This document shows positions 51,118 to 59,266 of a stretch of 64,000 nucleotides of DNA, in pieces (within the stretch, counting starts at the first letter, position 1; each line of letters starts with the position of its first letter). Below the pieces are notes generated by a model. That model did no database searches. It was not told the origin of the DNA and was given only the letters and a program-made list of their open reading frames with translations. A program made the position numbers and the translations under genes. The DNA is from UBA11475 sp902486425 (GTDB lineage Bacteria > Bacillota > Clostridia > Christensenellales > Borkfalkiaceae): contig CABTOK010000004.1 in the NCBI GenBank assembly GCA_902486425.1, forward strand, positions 105,675-169,674, given 5' to 3'.

Positions 51118-52242
51118 ATGGATAATCAGCAAAAAAACACGGTAAATACAGAAGGAAGCGAGACGCAGACTCCCGCATATAAAATAAAAACGAATTGTTT
51201 CGGAAACAAGCCGGCAAAACAGGTAATACTCGATTACATAAGACTCTTGTTCATAGGTCTTATCTTCGGCGTATCCTACCAGCTTTTCGTAAAGCCCAAT
51301 AACTTTTCGCCCGCCGGCATGAACGGTATAGCGATGATGTTCGAACATCTCTGGGGATTCAGCATGGGATATTTTGCGATGCTCGTAAATATTCCTCTGT
51401 GCGTATTCGCGTGGATTTTCGTCGATAAGGAATTTGCCCTTAAAACGTTTTTCTTTTGTATAGTTACTTCGGTTATTTATCTTCTGGTCGGAAACAAAGT
51501 GATTAATCTTTCCAAGTTCGTATATAAGGCGGAAACGGATACTATTCTTCCGGCACTTCTCGGCGGAGCCGTTTCCGGATTCGGATACGGACTTACTTTC
51601 AAAGATAACGCTTCTACCGGCGGCGTTGATATTTTCGCAAAATATATATCCAAAAAGAAGCCGCTTCTGAACTTCTTTTGGGTAACGCTTGCCATAAACG
51701 CCGCTGTTTGCGCGGTTTCGTACTTCGTATACGCTTACGATCCGGCGACGGGCGCATACACGCCGGATTTCAAACCGGTAGCGTTGTGCCTTGTGTACTG
51801 CTTTACTTCGAGTTACGTCGGAAACATTATAATAAAAGGCATGCAGATGGGCGTCAAGTTCACCGTAATAACTTCGCACGCAGATGAAATTCAGAAGGAA
51901 ATCGTAAAAGAACTCCACCACGGAGCAACGAGAATGAAGGCTGTCGGCGTTTACAGCGGGGAAGAAAAGGATATACTTATCTGCGTCGTAAATAAACATC
52001 AGGTAGAAGATTTCAAGACAATCCTCAAAAAATATTCAGATACCTTCACCACGCTCGAAACTGTTACGGAAACGGTCGGCAGATTCAGAAATAAGGAAGA
52101 GATAGATCATATAAATCGCGAGCATAAACTCGGTATAAATCACGACGATAAACCGTACGAGGGTAACGAGCAGTACGTAAAAGATCATATGAATGCCGTT
52201 TACGCCGATAATGAAAGAAAGAATAAACAGACAAATAAATAA
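51118..52242 (+). CDS. YitT family membrane protein (DUF161 plus DUF2179)
   Basis: 374 residues: a hydrophilic N-terminus, about five or six membrane helices (LDYIRLLFIGLIFGVSYQLFVKP, ALLGGAVSGFGYGLTFK, with STGGVDIFAKYI characteristic of YitT), then a C-terminal DUF2179 domain (KFTVITSHADEIQKEIVKELHHGATRMKAVGVYSGEEK). A further Lys/Asn/Asp tail of 45 residues is extra. Start is weakly supported, with no clear ribosome-binding site. Function of the family is unknown; transport or sensing is suspected. Confidence 0.88.
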   Translation: MDNQQKNTVNTEGSETQTPAYKIKTNCFGNKPAKQVILDYIRLLFIGLIFGVSYQLFVKPNNFSPAGMNGIAMMFEHLWGFSMGYFAMLVNIPLCVFAWIFVDKEFALKTFFFCIVTSVIYLLVGNKVINLSKFVYKAETDTILPALLGGAVSGFGYGLTFKDNASTGGVDIFAKYISKKKPLLNFFWVTLAINAAVCAVSYFVYAYDPATGAYTPDFKPVALCLVYCFTSSYVGNIIIKGMQMGVKFTVITSHADEIQKEIVKELHHGATRMKAVGVYSGEEKDILICVVNKHQVEDFKTILKKYSDTFTTLETVTETVGRFRNKEEIDHINREHKLGINHDDKPYEGNEQYVKDHMNAVYADNERKNKQTNK

Positions 52243-52250
52243 AATCCTGT

Positions 52251-52282
52251 AACGCCGTTTGTAAAAAGCGGCGTTATTTTTT
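52251..52282 (+). terminator. Terminator of the YitT gene
   Basis: Stem AACGCCG (52251-52257) with CGGCGTT (52269-52275), then a T run. Confidence 0.88.
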
Positions 52283-52343
52283 GAAAAAAACCGAAGTCTT
52301 TACGATTTAAAAGAAAAAATTCGTCAAAAAGTTCAAAAAAGTA

Positions 52344-52372
52344 TTGAAAGTTATTCCTTTTTATACTATAAT
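52344..52372 (+). promoter_or_regulatory. Promoter of the MORN-repeat gene
   Basis: TTGAAA, 17-base spacer, TATAAT. Confidence 0.75.
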
Positions 52373-52489
52373 ATATAATAATAACGATATAAACGGGGAA
52401 GAATGTCCTGAAATACGGGCGGAGGGGTTTCGTTTATAAATAAACGTTAAAAGCAAACTCGGGTTTCCGATATGCCTCGGGAGAATATT

Positions 52490-53761
52490 ATGTCAGAAAA
52501 GTTGCAGCCGGAAGTTAAAAAATCCGTCGCGCTTACAACAGCCGACGGTAAAAAACTTAAGAGCAGGACGTATTCTTATAAAAACGGCGACCGCTATCAG
52601 GGTACGTGTTTTGAAGGAAGACGTAACGGTTACGGCGTTTACAATTATAAAAACGGCGATAAGTACGACGGCGAATGGGCAGACGATATGAGAGACGGTT
52701 ACGGCGTTTATACTTACGCAAGCGGCGCAGTCTACGACGGGGACTGGAAGTTCGGCAAAAGAGACGGAACCGGTTTTGCGGTGTATGCGGACGGAATCCG
52801 CTATAACGGCGAATGGGAAAACGATAAACGCAGCGGTTTCGGCATAGTGGTTTATCCCAACGGAGACGTTTATAAGGCGGAATTCAAAGACGATTTAGTC
52901 GACGGCAAAGCGTATTATGCGGGCGTGAACGGCAAATATTTCGAAGCGGATTTTGAAAAAGGTCAGGCGGTTTTTATCAGAAAAATCGAAAAAACCGTTT
53001 ACGACGAGGCCGAGATGCTTCGCACGCAGGAACTCGCGATTCCTCTTAACGTCAGATACTACGGCAAGCTCGATTATGCCGGAGAATATTACGAAGGCGA
53101 CGTTATCGGCAAAACTCCCGACGGACTCGGCAAGTACGTTATTTCGGACGAAGATTATTACGAAGGCGAATTCAAGAACGGTCTCATGGACGGCTACGGC
53201 GTAAGGTATTACGCTAAAAACGTCTGGTACAAAGGCTATTTTGTTGCGGACGAGATGAACGGCAAGGGCGAATATCATTTTGCGGACGGTTCGTATTACG
53301 TCGGTGATTTCAAGAGTAACAGCATAGACGGCGAAGGCGTTTATTATCATGCGGACGGCGGAAGAAGCGAAGGCTCTTTCGATAAAAATGTTTTAAGCGG
53401 AAAGATTAACGAATACAATACCGACGGTTCGCGCTTTGTCGGTGTGATCGAAAACGGCAAGAGAACGGGAGAAGGAACGATTTATCTTGAAAACGGCGCT
53501 GCGCTTTCGGGTAACTATAAAAATGGCAAACTCGACGGCAAGGCTACTTATACGGACGGCGGCAAAAAGATTAAAAGAGTTTATAAGCACGGCGTTTGCA
53601 TAAAAGACGGAGGTAAGAGACTTTATCCTGCGGCCGAATTCTTCGACGACGGTCCCGCTTCCGAATTTTTCGATAACAAACCGCTCAAAGGCTTCGATAA
53701 TTACGAAAACGTAGAGATTATAAATAACTACGAAACCGAAGACGAAAAGACTGCGGAATAA
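52490..53761 (+). CDS. MORN-repeat protein
   Basis: 423 residues, about 12 MORN units, each about 23 residues with a YxGxWxxGxxxGxGxY pattern (for example GEWADDMRDGYGVYTY and GEFKNGLMDGYGVRYY). MORN units form an extended beta ribbon used as a binding scaffold. Residues about 145-185 and the last 60 are not MORN. I chose ATG 52490 (GGGAGA upstream); an ATG six codons earlier lacks a site. No signal or membrane segment, so it is cytoplasmic. Partners unknown. Confidence 0.86.
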   Translation: MSEKLQPEVKKSVALTTADGKKLKSRTYSYKNGDRYQGTCFEGRRNGYGVYNYKNGDKYDGEWADDMRDGYGVYTYASGAVYDGDWKFGKRDGTGFAVYADGIRYNGEWENDKRSGFGIVVYPNGDVYKAEFKDDLVDGKAYYAGVNGKYFEADFEKGQAVFIRKIEKTVYDEAEMLRTQELAIPLNVRYYGKLDYAGEYYEGDVIGKTPDGLGKYVISDEDYYEGEFKNGLMDGYGVRYYAKNVWYKGYFVADEMNGKGEYHFADGSYYVGDFKSNSIDGEGVYYHADGGRSEGSFDKNVLSGKINEYNTDGSRFVGVIENGKRTGEGTIYLENGAALSGNYKNGKLDGKATYTDGGKKIKRVYKHGVCIKDGGKRLYPAAEFFDDGPASEFFDNKPLKGFDNYENVEIINNYETEDEKTAE

Positions 53762-53777
53762 GGAAAAACAAAAAAAT

Positions 53778-53803
53778 AAAAAGGCTCGGTTGAGCCTTTT
53801 TTT
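53778..53803 (+). terminator. Terminator of the MORN-repeat gene
   Basis: Stem AAAAAGGCTC / GAGCCTTTTT with a GGTT loop and T run. Confidence 0.9.
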
Positions 53804-53823
53804 AATGATATATTTTAATTCAC

Positions 53824-53847
53824 GGTATTATTTCAATGATACAGGTA
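53824..53847 (-). repeat. Dispersed 24-bp intergenic motif, copy 5
   Basis: Minus orientation: TACCTGTATCATTGAAA, 3 bases, TACC. Between two convergent genes. Confidence 0.55.
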
Positions 53848-53860
53848 ATGCAAAAGCGTA

Positions 53861-54763
53861 TTATTTATTATTGTCGAGATATCTGCACGCAGCGAGAGCC
53901 GCAACCGCTCCGTCCGAGCATGCGGTGGTAACCTGTCTTACGTTTTTACTGCGGCAATCGCCCGCAACGAATATACCGTTACCTACGGTAAGTTTTTCGT
54001 CTGTATCGACGTAACCCCTGTTATCGAGCGGAAGAACGTTTTTGAAGGCTTCGTTCTGAGGAACGAGTCCTATCGCCATAAACACGCCGTCGACCGCAAG
54101 TTCTTTATCTTCGCCGCTGTTGTTTTTTACGGTAATTCCTGTAAGATCTTCGTTTCCGATATAACCGGTGAGAACGGTTCCCGTTATTACTTCGACGTTT
54201 TGTTTAGAGCAGACTTCGTCCGCGAGCTTCTTCTCGCCGGTCAGAAAGTCGAGATTCTGAACGACGTAAATTTTTTTGCAGAGATCCGATAGCAAAATGG
54301 TTTCCTGCAGCGCGGAATTGCCTCCGCCTACGACGGCTACGGTTTTGTCTTTATAAAACGCTCCGTCGCATACCGCGCAGAATGATATTCCGTTTCCGAC
54401 GAATTTGTCTTCGCCGGCTAAGCCTAACAGTCTGTGTTTCGCTCCGGTGGCGATTATAACGGTTTTAGCCTGAAATTCGCCCGAATCGGTGATTACGGTT
54501 TTAACTTCGCCGTCTTTTATTTCCGTCGCTTCGGCGGGTTCGAATTCGCCGCCCTGTTCGATGACCTGATCTACCATCTTTTCGGCAAATTCGTTGCCGG
54601 TGAGACTGATGAATCCCGGAATATTTTCTACTTTCGGGGAAAATGTGATCTGTCCGCCGAATACGTTCTTTTCGATAACGAGAACGGTTTTGTTTGCTCT
54701 TCTTGCATATAAAGCTGCGGTGAGACCTGCGGGACCGCCGCCTATAATTATAATATCGTACAT
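53861..54763 (-). CDS. trxB: Thioredoxin reductase
   Basis: FAD- and NAD(P)H-dependent reductase of thioredoxin-like proteins. 300 residues: N-terminal FAD motif IIIIGGGPAGLTAALYARR, redox-active FCAVCDGAF (about 130-138), second dinucleotide motif VAVVGGGNSALQE, and GIFVAGDCRSKNVRQ. I chose ATG 54763 with AAAAGG upstream. It lies directly downstream of nrdD on the same strand, but a terminator stands between them. It probably reduces the thioredoxin-like domain fused to NrdD. Confidence 0.94.
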   Translation of the reverse strand: MYDIIIIGGGPAGLTAALYARRANKTVLVIEKNVFGGQITFSPKVENIPGFISLTGNEFAEKMVDQVIEQGGEFEPAEATEIKDGEVKTVITDSGEFQAKTVIIATGAKHRLLGLAGEDKFVGNGISFCAVCDGAFYKDKTVAVVGGGNSALQETILLSDLCKKIYVVQNLDFLTGEKKLADEVCSKQNVEVITGTVLTGYIGNEDLTGITVKNNSGEDKELAVDGVFMAIGLVPQNEAFKNVLPLDNRGYVDTDEKLTVGNGIFVAGDCRSKNVRQVTTACSDGAVAALAACRYLDNNK

Positions 54764-54802
54764 TATTTTACCTTTTAGTGACATTCTATAAAATAAATTT
54801 CA

Positions 54803-54846
54803 AAAAACAACGGGCGGCGGAACGTAATCCGCCGCCCGTCTTTTTA
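54803..54846. terminator. Bidirectional terminator between nrdD and trxB
   Basis: Perfect 12-bp GC-rich stem ACGGGCGGCGGA (54810-54821) with its complement (54828-54839); T runs on both strands. Confidence 0.9.
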
Positions 54847-54850
54847 TTTA

Positions 54851-57226
54851 TCAGTCGTGAAGAAACTTTCTTATATCCGAAACGCCTACGTATTTCGATA
54901 CTTCGCCGTCTGCTACCACTACGAGAGTGGGGGCTTGTTTAACGCCGTATTTCGCCGCAAGTTCGGGCTTGTCGGTGGCGTAAATCTTTTCGTAACCGAA
55001 GCCGGCTTTGTCCAAAGTAGCGCAGGCTATTTTGCAGTTGGGGCAGGTGGGAGTAGCGAAAAGATATGCTACGTTTTCTTTATCGTTAGAGATAAGATCG
55101 TCGTTAAGGTGCGAATCCGAACCGCAGCAGCATCCGTCGTGGGTGAGTTTCGAGTGAGCTATATCGTAAACCTTTCTGTCCTTGAATTCCTGCGTTTTGC
55201 CGTCGTTCCAGTTTTGTACGGGACGATAGTAACCGGTGATTCTCGAATAAACTTCGGTGTTTTCGCCGCATTCGGGACATTTATAAACTTCGCCGGCGAT
55301 GTATCCGTGGTTCTTGCATACCGAGTATGTGGGGGACATCGTGTAGTAAGGAAGTTTGTAGTTTTCGGCAATCTTTCTTACAAGGTTCGCCGCCGCCTTC
55401 CAGTCGGGGAGCTTTTCGCCGAGGAACGCGTGGAATACCGTACCCGAAGTATAGAGAGTCTGAAGTTTGTCCTGAATATCGAGTGCGGAGAATATATCTT
55501 CGGTATATCCTACGGGAAGATGCGAGCTGTTGGTGTAGTAGGGAGTGTCGTTCTTCGTCTTCGCCGCGGTGATGATGTCCGGATAGCGTTTGACGTCGTG
55601 TTTTGCGAGTCTGTATGCGGTGGATTCGGCGGGAGTCGCTTCCAGGTTATAAAGATCGCCGTATTCTTCCTGATAGTCCGAAAGTCTTTCTCTCATATGG
55701 TTGAGAACGTTCACGGTGAAGTCCTGAGCTTCCTTATGAGTCATGTCCTTTCTTATCCAGTTCGCATTGAGGCAGGCTTCGTTCATACCGACGAGACCTA
55801 TCGTGGAGAAGTGGTTGTTGAACGTTCCGAGATATCTCTTAGTGTAGGGATATAAGCCGTTTTCGAGAAGCTTGGTTATAACGGTACGTTTAACTTTAAG
55901 CGATCTCGCCGAAATATCCATAAGCTTGTCGAGACGCGCGTAGAAGTCCGCTTCGTCCTTTGCAAGGTAAGCTATTCTCGGCATATTGATGGTAACTACG
56001 CCTACGGAGCCGGTGGATTCGCCGCTTCCGAAGTAGCCGCCAGATTTTTTACGGAGTTCTCTTAAATCGAGTCTCAATCTGCAGCACATGGAACGTACGT
56101 CAGACGGTTCCATATCGCTGTTGATATAGTTGGAGAAGTAAGGCGTGCCGTATTTAGCGGTCATCTCGAAAAGAAGACGATTGTTTTCGGTATCGGACCA
56201 GTCGAAGTCCTTCGTTATCGAGTAAGTGGGGATAGGATACTGGAAGCCTCTGCCGTTTGCGTCGCCTTCGATCATGATTTCGATAAAGGCTTTGTTGACC
56301 ATCGCCATTTCTTTGACGCAGTCTTTGTATCTGAAGTCCGTTTCCTTTCCGCCGACGATGCAGTTAAGCTCCGCAAGGTCGTTGGGAACCGTCCAGTCGA
56401 GAGTTACGTTGGTGAACGGCGACTGAGTACCCCATCTCGACGGAGTATTTACGCCGTATACGAACGACTGTATGCACTGTTTTACTTCTTTATAAGAGAG
56501 GTTGTCTTTTTTAACGAAGGGAGCAAGATAAGTATCGAAAGACGAGAACGCCTGCGCGCCCGCCCATTCGTTCTGCATGATGCCCAAAAAGTTTACCATC
56601 TGGTTGCAGAGGGTGGAAAGGTGGTTTGCGGGGGAAGAGGTTATCTTTCCGGGAACGCCGCCCAGACCTTCCTGAATAAGCTGTTTAAGAGACCAGCCTG
56701 CGCAGTAACCGGTAAGCATCGAAAGGTCGTGAATGTGAATATCCGCGTTTCTGTGAGCGTTCGCGATTTCTTCGTCGTATACTTCCGAAAGCCAGTAGTT
56801 TGCGGTAACCGCGCCGGAGTTCGAAAGAATAAGTCCGCCGACCGAATAGGTTACGGTAGAATTTTCTTTAACTCTCCAGTCGCTGATCTGAAGGTAGTTG
56901 TCGACAACCTTTTTATAGTCGAGAAGCGTTTCGTTTACGTTTCTGATTTTTTCTCTCTGTTTACGGTATAAAATGTAAGCCTTTGCGACTTCGTCGTAAC
57001 CGGCTTTTATAAGAACGGTTTCTACGCTGTCCTGAATGTTTTCGACCGAGACTACGCCGTCTTTGATTTTGAGTTCGAAATCCGCGGTAACTTTAAGCGC
57101 TAAAAAGTCTATCGTATCGGGATTATACTCCATGCGGCATGCATTGAACGCCTTTTCGATGGCGTTTCTGATCTTCGATAAATCGAAGTCGACGGTCTTG
57201 CCGTCTCTTTTGACTACTCTGTACAT
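54851..57226 (-). CDS. nrdD: Anaerobic ribonucleoside-triphosphate reductase fused to a thioredoxin-like domain
   Basis: Class III glycyl-radical enzyme that makes deoxynucleotides without oxygen. 791 residues: ATP-cone (about 1-95: VVKRDGKTVDFDLSKIRNAIEKA), catalytic barrel (about 130-620, with NMPRIAYL and NEACLNANW), zinc site with CPECG (about 648), glycyl-radical segment SRITGYYRP (about 664). The last 80 residues (about 712-791) form a fused thioredoxin/glutaredoxin-like domain with CPNC (about 727-730) and the cis-Pro QAPTLVV. AAGGAGAAG precedes ATG 57226. A strong promoter with paired NrdR boxes lies upstream; nrdG is the activator. Confidence 0.95.
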   Translation of the reverse strand: MYRVVKRDGKTVDFDLSKIRNAIEKAFNACRMEYNPDTIDFLALKVTADFELKIKDGVVSVENIQDSVETVLIKAGYDEVAKAYILYRKQREKIRNVNETLLDYKKVVDNYLQISDWRVKENSTVTYSVGGLILSNSGAVTANYWLSEVYDEEIANAHRNADIHIHDLSMLTGYCAGWSLKQLIQEGLGGVPGKITSSPANHLSTLCNQMVNFLGIMQNEWAGAQAFSSFDTYLAPFVKKDNLSYKEVKQCIQSFVYGVNTPSRWGTQSPFTNVTLDWTVPNDLAELNCIVGGKETDFRYKDCVKEMAMVNKAFIEIMIEGDANGRGFQYPIPTYSITKDFDWSDTENNRLLFEMTAKYGTPYFSNYINSDMEPSDVRSMCCRLRLDLRELRKKSGGYFGSGESTGSVGVVTINMPRIAYLAKDEADFYARLDKLMDISARSLKVKRTVITKLLENGLYPYTKRYLGTFNNHFSTIGLVGMNEACLNANWIRKDMTHKEAQDFTVNVLNHMRERLSDYQEEYGDLYNLEATPAESTAYRLAKHDVKRYPDIITAAKTKNDTPYYTNSSHLPVGYTEDIFSALDIQDKLQTLYTSGTVFHAFLGEKLPDWKAAANLVRKIAENYKLPYYTMSPTYSVCKNHGYIAGEVYKCPECGENTEVYSRITGYYRPVQNWNDGKTQEFKDRKVYDIAHSKLTHDGCCCGSDSHLNDDLISNDKENVAYLFATPTCPNCKIACATLDKAGFGYEKIYATDKPELAAKYGVKQAPTLVVVADGEVSKYVGVSDIRKFLHD

Positions 57227-57354
57227 AGCTTCTTCTCCTTATTGTATATATTTGAAAGTAATTATTTAAATGTATTCGTATTTATGTCTATAAAAACCCA
57301 AGCGGATTTTATCCGCCGGTTGCTTTTTCTTTATAAAAGTCCCGAAGCATATTG

Positions 57355-57383
57355 ATTGTAACACCAAAAAACCCTGTTGTCAA
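57355..57383 (-). promoter_or_regulatory. Promoter of nrdD
   Basis: On the minus strand TTGACA, 17-base spacer, TACAAT. Confidence 0.85.
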
Positions 57384-57390
57384 TAGAAAA

Positions 57391-57408
57391 GGCACAAGAT
57401 ATTGTGCC
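57391..57408 (-). terminator. Short terminator of nrdG, overlapping NrdR box 1
   Basis: GGCACAA and TTGTGCC around a 4-base loop, followed by TTTTC on the minus strand. Confidence 0.6.
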
Positions 57409-57438
57409 TGATTTTTAAAATGTTACAATATATAGTTG
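57392..57438. promoter_or_regulatory. Pair of NrdR boxes upstream of nrdD
   Basis: Box 1 GCACAAGATATTGTGC (57392-57407) and box 2 TTACAATATATAGTTG (57423-57438) match the NrdR consensus acaCwAtATaTwGtgt at about 13 and 12 of 16 bases. Their centres are exactly 31 bp apart, the usual three-turn spacing. They sit just upstream of the nrdD -35. NrdR represses nrd genes when dATP/ATP is high. Confidence 0.85.
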
Positions 57439-57449
57439 ACGACAAATCG

Positions 57450-58148
57450 TCAGACTCCGCGTAATTTTACGTGTTTAACATGCTTTTTCGCAGCTTCTTT
57501 CATTAAAAACATGGTTTCTTTATCCGCGGCGGAAAGATTAAGATTCTCTCCTATAAGCGCGCCCGAGTCGGTAAAATTCTGCAAAAAATAATTTTCGGCA
57601 CCCGATATTCTTTTTGCGAGAGCTTCTATATCCGCAACTGTGTGAAACTGCTTTACCACGGTCGTGCGGAATTCGTAAGGAACTTTGCCTTCGAGCAAAA
57701 AGTCTATGCTTTTGTTTATCGGGGTAAGGTCAAAGTTTTTTACGCCAACCGTTTCGGCATATTTCTCTTCGCGGTTTTTTACGTCCATCGCGACGTAATC
57801 TACAAGTTCTGCGTTAACGAATTCTATAAGCTTATCGGGGAACGTCCCGTTCGTGTCGAGCTTGACCTTGAACCCCATGTCTTTTATTTTCGCTATAAAA
57901 ACGTCTATGTCGCTCTGCAAAAGAGGTTCTCCGCCCGTTATCGCTACGCCGTCAAGTAAGCCTTTTCTGGATCTGATATAACCTAAAACGTCTTCGGTAT
58001 CATAGTAAGAAGACGGATCGAGCTTCGTCACGAGAGCCGAATTGTGGCAGAAGGGGCATCTTAAATTGCAGCCGCCGGTGAACACCGTGCAGGCAACCTT
58101 ACCCGGAAAGTCCAAAAGCGTAAGTTTCTGAAAGCCCGAAACGATCAT
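57450..58148 (-). CDS. nrdG: Anaerobic ribonucleoside-triphosphate reductase activating protein
   Basis: Radical SAM enzyme that installs the glycyl radical in NrdD. 232 residues: GFQKLTLLDFPGKVACTVF then the CxxxCxxC motif in GGCNLRCPFCHN, and GGEPLLQSD and LDTNGT in the SAM-binding core. I chose ATG 58148 with GGGAGGG 6 bases upstream; the longer in-frame start overlaps the promoter and adds non-homologous residues. nrdD follows about 220 bases downstream with its own promoter. Confidence 0.93.
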   Translation of the reverse strand: MIVSGFQKLTLLDFPGKVACTVFTGGCNLRCPFCHNSALVTKLDPSSYYDTEDVLGYIRSRKGLLDGVAITGGEPLLQSDIDVFIAKIKDMGFKVKLDTNGTFPDKLIEFVNAELVDYVAMDVKNREEKYAETVGVKNFDLTPINKSIDFLLEGKVPYEFRTTVVKQFHTVADIEALAKRISGAENYFLQNFTDSGALIGENLNLSAADKETMFLMKEAAKKHVKHVKLRGV

Positions 58149-58201
58149 AATTCCCTCCCGTAAATTCGCTCGAAATACTTTCCCGCACGGAACCGTAAAT
58201 G

Positions 58202-58216
58202 TTGTCCGTCGGACAA
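58202..58216. promoter_or_regulatory. Perfect palindrome in the nrdG leader
   Basis: TTGTCCG, T, CGGACAA. It lies just downstream of the predicted nrdG start site, a position where a repressor would block transcription or a hairpin would form at the RNA 5' end. Confidence 0.5.
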
Positions 58217-58233
58217 TTTTCGTAACGATAACT

Positions 58234-58262
58234 ATTATAGCAAATAAGGAGCAACTATTCAA
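58234..58262 (-). promoter_or_regulatory. Promoter of nrdG
   Basis: On the minus strand TTGAAT, 17-base spacer, TATAAT. Confidence 0.8.
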
Positions 58263-58352
58263 GCGAAAACCAAAAAATAAAACGGATATTTTATTTCCGT
58301 ACCGGGTAATATTTTTTCGGAAAATTTTTTGAAAAGATAATAATCGTTATTC

Positions 58353-58381
58353 TTGTAAATATTATCTTTAAATGATACAAT
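58353..58381 (+). promoter_or_regulatory. Promoter of the TPR-DUF4037 pair
   Basis: TTGTAA, 17-base spacer, TACAAT. Confidence 0.7.
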
Positions 58382-58456
58382 ATTACATGATAATAACAAA
58401 ATACGCCGCCGTAAAACTTACCGTAAGCGGTAATAAAAAGCGGAAAGGAAATCTGT

Positions 58457-59263
58457 ATGGAAGAATTCGACTATTTCGGAGAGACGTTCGCCGCGGAACG
58501 CCCTAAAAACGCAAACGGAAAAATTCCCGTCGAAAGAGTTATCGAAAAGCTCGACGATTTTTTATCGAGAAACGATTATTCTTCCGCCGAAAAGCATCTT
58601 TTGTACTGGCTTTCGGAAGCGAAAGAGTTAAAAGACGTAAGGGGAGAGTTTGCGGTTTCGAACGAGCTTATGGGACTTTACCGTAAAACGGGTAAAAAGG
58701 ACGAAGCTTATATATTTGCCGCCCGCTCGATCGAACTTGCCGGGTATAAAGAGATAAAAGGATCTTCTTCCGAGGGGACGGCGACGCTTAACGCCGCCAC
58801 CGTCTATAAAGCGTTCGGCGAACCCGAAAAGGCGGCTTTGTATTACGAAACTGCTAAAGATTTATACGAAAAACTTCTTAGTCCGAAAGACGTCCGCCTT
58901 GCGGGACTTTACAACAATTACGCGCTCGCTCTCGTCGATATAAAAAGATTTACGGAAGCGGAAGAGTATTACGACAAAGCTCTTGAAATTTTATCCGAAA
59001 ACGCGGACGGCGAACCCGAAGCCGCGATAACGGAACTAAACAAGGCTTCTTTGATAGAAGCGAGAGACGGACTCGAAGCGGGAGAAAAGGAAATAGCCGC
59101 ATGCGCGGAACGAGCCGCCGCCCTTTTAGATAAAGCGACGAAACGCGACGGCAATTATGCGTTCGTCTGCGAAAAATGTTCGCCGGTATTCGGCTATTAC
59201 GGATACTTTTTATACGAAGCGGAATATATGAAGCGCGCCAAAGCTATTTACGAAAGAGCGTAA
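58457..59263 (+). CDS. Tetratricopeptide-repeat protein
   Basis: 268 residues, all helical. At least four TPR-like units are visible (YSSAEKHLLYWLSEA, GEFAVSNELMGLYRKTGKKDEAY, YKAFGEPEKAALYYETAKDL, YNNYALALVDIKRFTEAEEYYDKALEIL). TPR repeats act as protein-interaction scaffolds. It ends 3 bases before the DUF4037 gene, implying coupled expression and perhaps a complex. AAAGGAAAT precedes the ATG. Confidence 0.85.
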   Translation: MEEFDYFGETFAAERPKNANGKIPVERVIEKLDDFLSRNDYSSAEKHLLYWLSEAKELKDVRGEFAVSNELMGLYRKTGKKDEAYIFAARSIELAGYKEIKGSSSEGTATLNAATVYKAFGEPEKAALYYETAKDLYEKLLSPKDVRLAGLYNNYALALVDIKRFTEAEEYYDKALEILSENADGEPEAAITELNKASLIEARDGLEAGEKEIAACAERAAALLDKATKRDGNYAFVCEKCSPVFGYYGYFLYEAEYMKRAKAIYERA

Positions 59264-59266
59264 GAT

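Noticed and set aside
50992..51999. Long minus-strand open frame opposite the YitT gene
   Set aside because: Low-complexity translation with no family features; the plus-strand YitT gene explains the region.
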